DNA from: Planctomycetota bacterium
GTDB lineage: Bacteria; Planctomycetota; Planctomycetia; Planctomycetales; Planctomycetaceae
Length of the DNA: 64,000 nt
Assembly (NCBI GenBank): GCA_030836185.1
Contig: JAURQH010000051.1
Location: 56,474-120,473 of the forward strand
Direction of reading: 5' to 3'
Shown: piece by piece, positions 61,683-64,000 of the stretch
How the letters are laid out: every line of letters begins with the position of its first letter
Numbering within the stretch: position 1 is the stretch's first letter
Notes under the pieces: generated by a model
Seen by the model: the letters and a program-made list of their open reading frames with translations, nothing else
Databases searched by the model: none
What the model was told of the DNA's origin: nothing
Made by a program: the position numbers and the translations under genes

Positions 61683-63212
61683 ATGCAGAAAAATGGCAGG
61701 CCATTCGGAAAAAATTCAATATCCGCTGAAGAGATTAAACACGCAGCCCGTGGTCGGGAAATCGAGATTCTCGAACAAGTGGCTGGCTTAAATGCCGAAG
61801 TGCTTGACGGTCGACATCATCCATGTCCTGGTTGCGGTGGTCAGGACCGCTTTCGGCTCTTTGATGAGGTTGCCGGGGCAGTCTTGTGTAATCAGTGCTT
61901 CAAGGAAAAGAATGGTGATTTTCTAGCCGCAATATGCCACTACAAGCAAATCAGATTTCATGAGGCAATTAAACTAGTTGCGGATCATATCGGCTACCGT
62001 TCGGCTCCGAGTAAGACAGCATCATCCAGTGACATCGTCGAACTGGTAGCCAAGGCTCACGGTTTGCAAAGATCGTTTCTGCTTTCGTTCGGAGCTCAAG
62101 AAAGCCGTAGAGGTAAATTGAAGGTCTGTCGCGTACCGATGTATTCAGCACAAATTAAACCGTGCGGATGGTTCGACATGGCGACCATTAGCAAGGATTG
62201 GACCAAGGGGAGGAACGGCGCGCGAAAAGAAGGTAGCAAGCAGGGTTTATTCATACCCACTGGTTGGGAACCTAACGAGGATGAGGTGATACACATCACC
62301 GAAGGCGTCAAAGACGCGGCTGCTTTGCACTCGCTTGGCTTTACGGCAATCGGGATGCCAGGGAAAAGGATTCCGTCTCATTGCCGTTCCCTTTTCACTG
62401 GATTGAATGTCATCATCATACCGGATCGTGACAAACCTGGGGAGGAGGCAGCAATCGAGGAAGCAAGAGTCCTGTCGCAAATTGCTGCTTCAGTCAAAAT
62501 TGGTCACCTCCCCGGCGAAATTGAAGAATCCGGGGGTAACGGTATTCGGGAAATCCTCAAGCTACCTGGCGGAATCGAGAAGATCAAAAATGTAATTGAT
62601 TCTACAGAATTGATCTCTGAGTCTGAAGATCAGCTTAATCTGATTCGCCACCCAGATGGCAGAGACACCGCATTTACGTTGAGCTATTATGGAAGCGTGA
62701 TATCTGATTTGAGTTCTGCAGAGCTCACAGATTCCAGAAAGTTGTATCAGCGAATCAGTGAAATCACTTATCCTCGCTTGGATCTGCCAAAGTTTGATGT
62801 CTGGTGGCATGGGCCTAAAAACTGGAGTGACAAAAACGGTCCTCGACCTGAAGGCGTTTTCCGACGATTGCTTCAAAAAGCAGAGAACATCGAGCTCGCA
62901 CCGGAAGAGTCACGACGAGCCTATCTGGCAGGGTGGCTTCTAAGTTTTTTGTTGGATTTAAAGCTTCACCAGGCTCGTTCAGAGGACGAGGATGTTGAAG
63001 TCTACATGCGTTTTGACGATGAACTTGGGACAGAGTGGACTCATAAAAAAGGAGAGTTTTGGGGTACAAGGGTGAAACGCGAGTTTTCAAAATTGGTGAA
63101 ATCTGTTGGAGCATATGAATCCAAGCGGGAGGGGCGAAGAGTCTTCGTCTTTAAGCAAGAAGCGTTAACCAACCTTAGAATACTTGCTGGAGAACCACTC
63201 GACTCTGGTTAA
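61683..63212 (+). CDS. Zinc-ribbon/Toprim DNA primase of mobile-element type
   Basis: A 509-residue protein. A CHC2-like zinc ribbon (HHPCPGCGGQDRFRLFDEVA to VLCNQCF, about residues 46-80) binds template DNA. The Toprim domain (ITEGVKDAAALHSLGF, MPGKRI, LNVIIIPDRDKPGEEAAIEE, about 205-275) carries the Glu and DxD residues for metal-dependent primer synthesis. The C-terminal about 200 residues (YPRLDLPKFDVWWHG, VYMRFDDELGTEWTHKKGEF) are not recognised; no helicase P-loop is present, so it lacks the DnaB part of T7-type primases. It follows the HNH gene by 77 nt and belongs to the right-hand element. Confidence 0.85.
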   Translation: MQKNGRPFGKNSISAEEIKHAARGREIEILEQVAGLNAEVLDGRHHPCPGCGGQDRFRLFDEVAGAVLCNQCFKEKNGDFLAAICHYKQIRFHEAIKLVADHIGYRSAPSKTASSSDIVELVAKAHGLQRSFLLSFGAQESRRGKLKVCRVPMYSAQIKPCGWFDMATISKDWTKGRNGARKEGSKQGLFIPTGWEPNEDEVIHITEGVKDAAALHSLGFTAIGMPGKRIPSHCRSLFTGLNVIIIPDRDKPGEEAAIEEARVLSQIAASVKIGHLPGEIEESGGNGIREILKLPGGIEKIKNVIDSTELISESEDQLNLIRHPDGRDTAFTLSYYGSVISDLSSAELTDSRKLYQRISEITYPRLDLPKFDVWWHGPKNWSDKNGPRPEGVFRRLLQKAENIELAPEESRRAYLAGWLLSFLLDLKLHQARSEDEDVEVYMRFDDELGTEWTHKKGEFWGTRVKREFSKLVKSVGAYESKREGRRVFVFKQEALTNLRILAGEPLDSG

Positions 63213-63486
63213 CAAACCCCTTCAATTACTGATCAGCTTTCTCGCTCAATGGGCGGGGATACCCGTCGATTTACCCGCCGACTGTTTGTTTACGAATTCC
63301 GGGAATTTACAGACTCAATTGGACCTTTACCCGCTCACCCCGGCGACTTCCACCGCGCGCAAGTGTGCTTTCAGTGTGATGGGCCTAAGCGGTATAGCAA
63401 TGACTGTTTGTTATCCCCCCATGAACGAGATACAATCGCGGCCTCTGCAACACTCTCAAGAAACAAGACAACACGAGAAGGAACGC

Positions 63487-63825
63487 ATGGCGAAAAAGAA
63501 GACGGCAAAAAAGAAGACCAAGAGCTTTGAAGAGACTCTCTGGGACTCGGCGAATAAATTACGTGGCTCGGTGGAGCCAGCAGAATATAAGCATGTCGTA
63601 TTGAGTCTGATTTTCCTGAAGTTCGCTTCGGACAAGTTTACGGAACGACGAGAAGAGATCATTGACGAGGGCAAAGAGCAGTTCATTGACATGGTGGAGT
63701 TCTACACCATGAAGAACGTTTTCTATCTGCCGGAGAAATCGCGATGGTCGTACATCCAAGCGAACGCGAAGCAGGACGATCTTGCGCTGAAGATCGATAC
63801 TGTAAACATCGGTCAGAAAACGTAG
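63487..63825 (+). pseudogene. hsdM: Type I restriction methyltransferase hsdM, 5' part only, cut by an IS
   Basis: From ATG 63487 the frame gives a Lys-rich start (MAKKKTAKKKT) and the HsdM N-terminal domain: ETLWDSANKLRGSVEPAEYK, HVVLSLIFLKFASDKFTERR, DMVEFYTMKNVFYLPEKSRW and DDLALKIDT. Similarity stops exactly at 63800, where the IS21-like end begins; eight foreign codons and a stop follow. The catalytic NPPY part is missing in this window. GAACGC precedes the ATG; no clear ribosome site. Confidence 0.82.
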
Positions 63826-64000
63826 CGCTTGTCGGAGTAAAAACGTAGCGCTGGTTGGGAAAAATATCGCCCGAGACTGGTTCTTGCTTCGAGCGAACGG
63901 AGGTCTTGTTTAGATCTTCGGCGTCTTGGGCGTTCCGCTTGAGCGTTTCGTGCGGCGACCCTTCGCATCGCGTAATCGGTAACTGTCGCCGGTTGCTTCC
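63801..64000. mobile_element. IS21-like insertion sequence, left end (continues past the window)
   Basis: Starting with TGTAAACATCGG inside hsdM, the sequence has two direct copies of AAAACGTAGCGCT (63817-63829 and 63840-63852, 23 nt apart). Multiple repeats near an end starting with TG are typical of the IS21 family. An IstB-like C-terminus is encoded on the minus strand just inside. Confidence 0.7.
63910..64000 (-). CDS. istB: IstB-like ATPase of the IS21-like element, C-terminal fragment
   Basis: The minus-strand frame entering from the right edge reads EATGDSYRLRDAKGRRTKRS and ends PKTPKI with TAA at 63910-63912. The GxSYRLR motif and basic tail are those at the C-termini of IstB helper ATPases. 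Only about 30 residues are visible, so the assignment leans on its position at the IS end. Confidence 0.6.
   Translation of the reverse strand, partial: EATGDSYRLRDAKGRRTKRSSGTPKTPKI

Overview
The window looks like an accessory region of a member of the Planctomycetota. The signs are three DUF1580-type small DNA-binding-like proteins, planctomycete-style small element proteins, a broken sulfatase, an apparent FIMAH-domain remnant and a planctomycete-type tyrosine recombinase. Taxonomy is inferred from protein resemblance only; nothing was searched.

Layout. (1) 1-2122, minus strand: a two-gene operon, a DUF429-like RNase H-fold protein followed by a large protein that runs off the left edge. 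(2) 2.3-6.45 kb, plus strand: a mobile-element module with a DUF932 protein, a DNA sliding-clamp-like protein, a small protein gene cut by an in-frame TGA, a conserved element protein, a PD-(D/E)XK (RecB/Cas4-like) nuclease and a small membrane protein, ending in a strong terminator. (3) 6.6-48.7 kb: a metal-resistance island with three HME-RND pumps, each with a periplasmic adaptor, two TolC-like outer-membrane proteins, several secreted His/Cys-rich proteins, two paralogous His-rich lipoproteins, a CDF exporter, a periplasmic HMA-domain protein, a MacB/LolCDE-like ABC exporter operon with two permeases, and a Zn/Cd/Pb-type P1B ATPase. Embedded in it are an APC permease, an isoprenylcysteine-methyltransferase-like protein, a membrane-fused spermidine-synthase-like protein, a diadenylate cyclase fused to a YbbR-like region, and several broken genes (integrase, DUF3147 fragment, truncated cation transporter). 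(4) 49-53.3 kb: decayed sequence with a FIMAH-like remnant, one intact secreted beta-propeller-like protein and a deleted sulfatase. (5) 53.3-59.4 kb, minus strand: a second mobile-element module with DUF1580 proteins, a winged-helix-like protein, a family A DNA polymerase with a proofreading domain, and two conserved element proteins. (6) 59.5-64 kb, plus strand: the 3' half of a tRNA-Ala(GGC) gene as a probable attachment site, an intact tyrosine recombinase, DUF1580, an HNH endonuclease, a zinc-ribbon/Toprim primase, and an hsdM gene cut by an IS21-like element.

How the parts fit. The RND-adaptor-outer membrane sets would move metal ions from periplasm to outside. The CDF and P1B ATPase would feed the periplasm from the cytoplasm. 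The small secreted His/Cys-rich proteins and lipoproteins, mostly the first or last genes of the operons, would buffer or hand over metal. No recognisable transcriptional regulator or two-component system accompanies these operons in this window. The metal island lies between replication and recombination genes of mobile-element type, and at least two elements appear to abut near 59.6 kb.

Two non-coding patterns stand out. A family of hairpin repeats (GGTG-N5-CACC) occurs at four intergenic places with an exact 46-nt period where tandem. Terminator-like leader hairpins sit directly upstream of several mobile-element genes.
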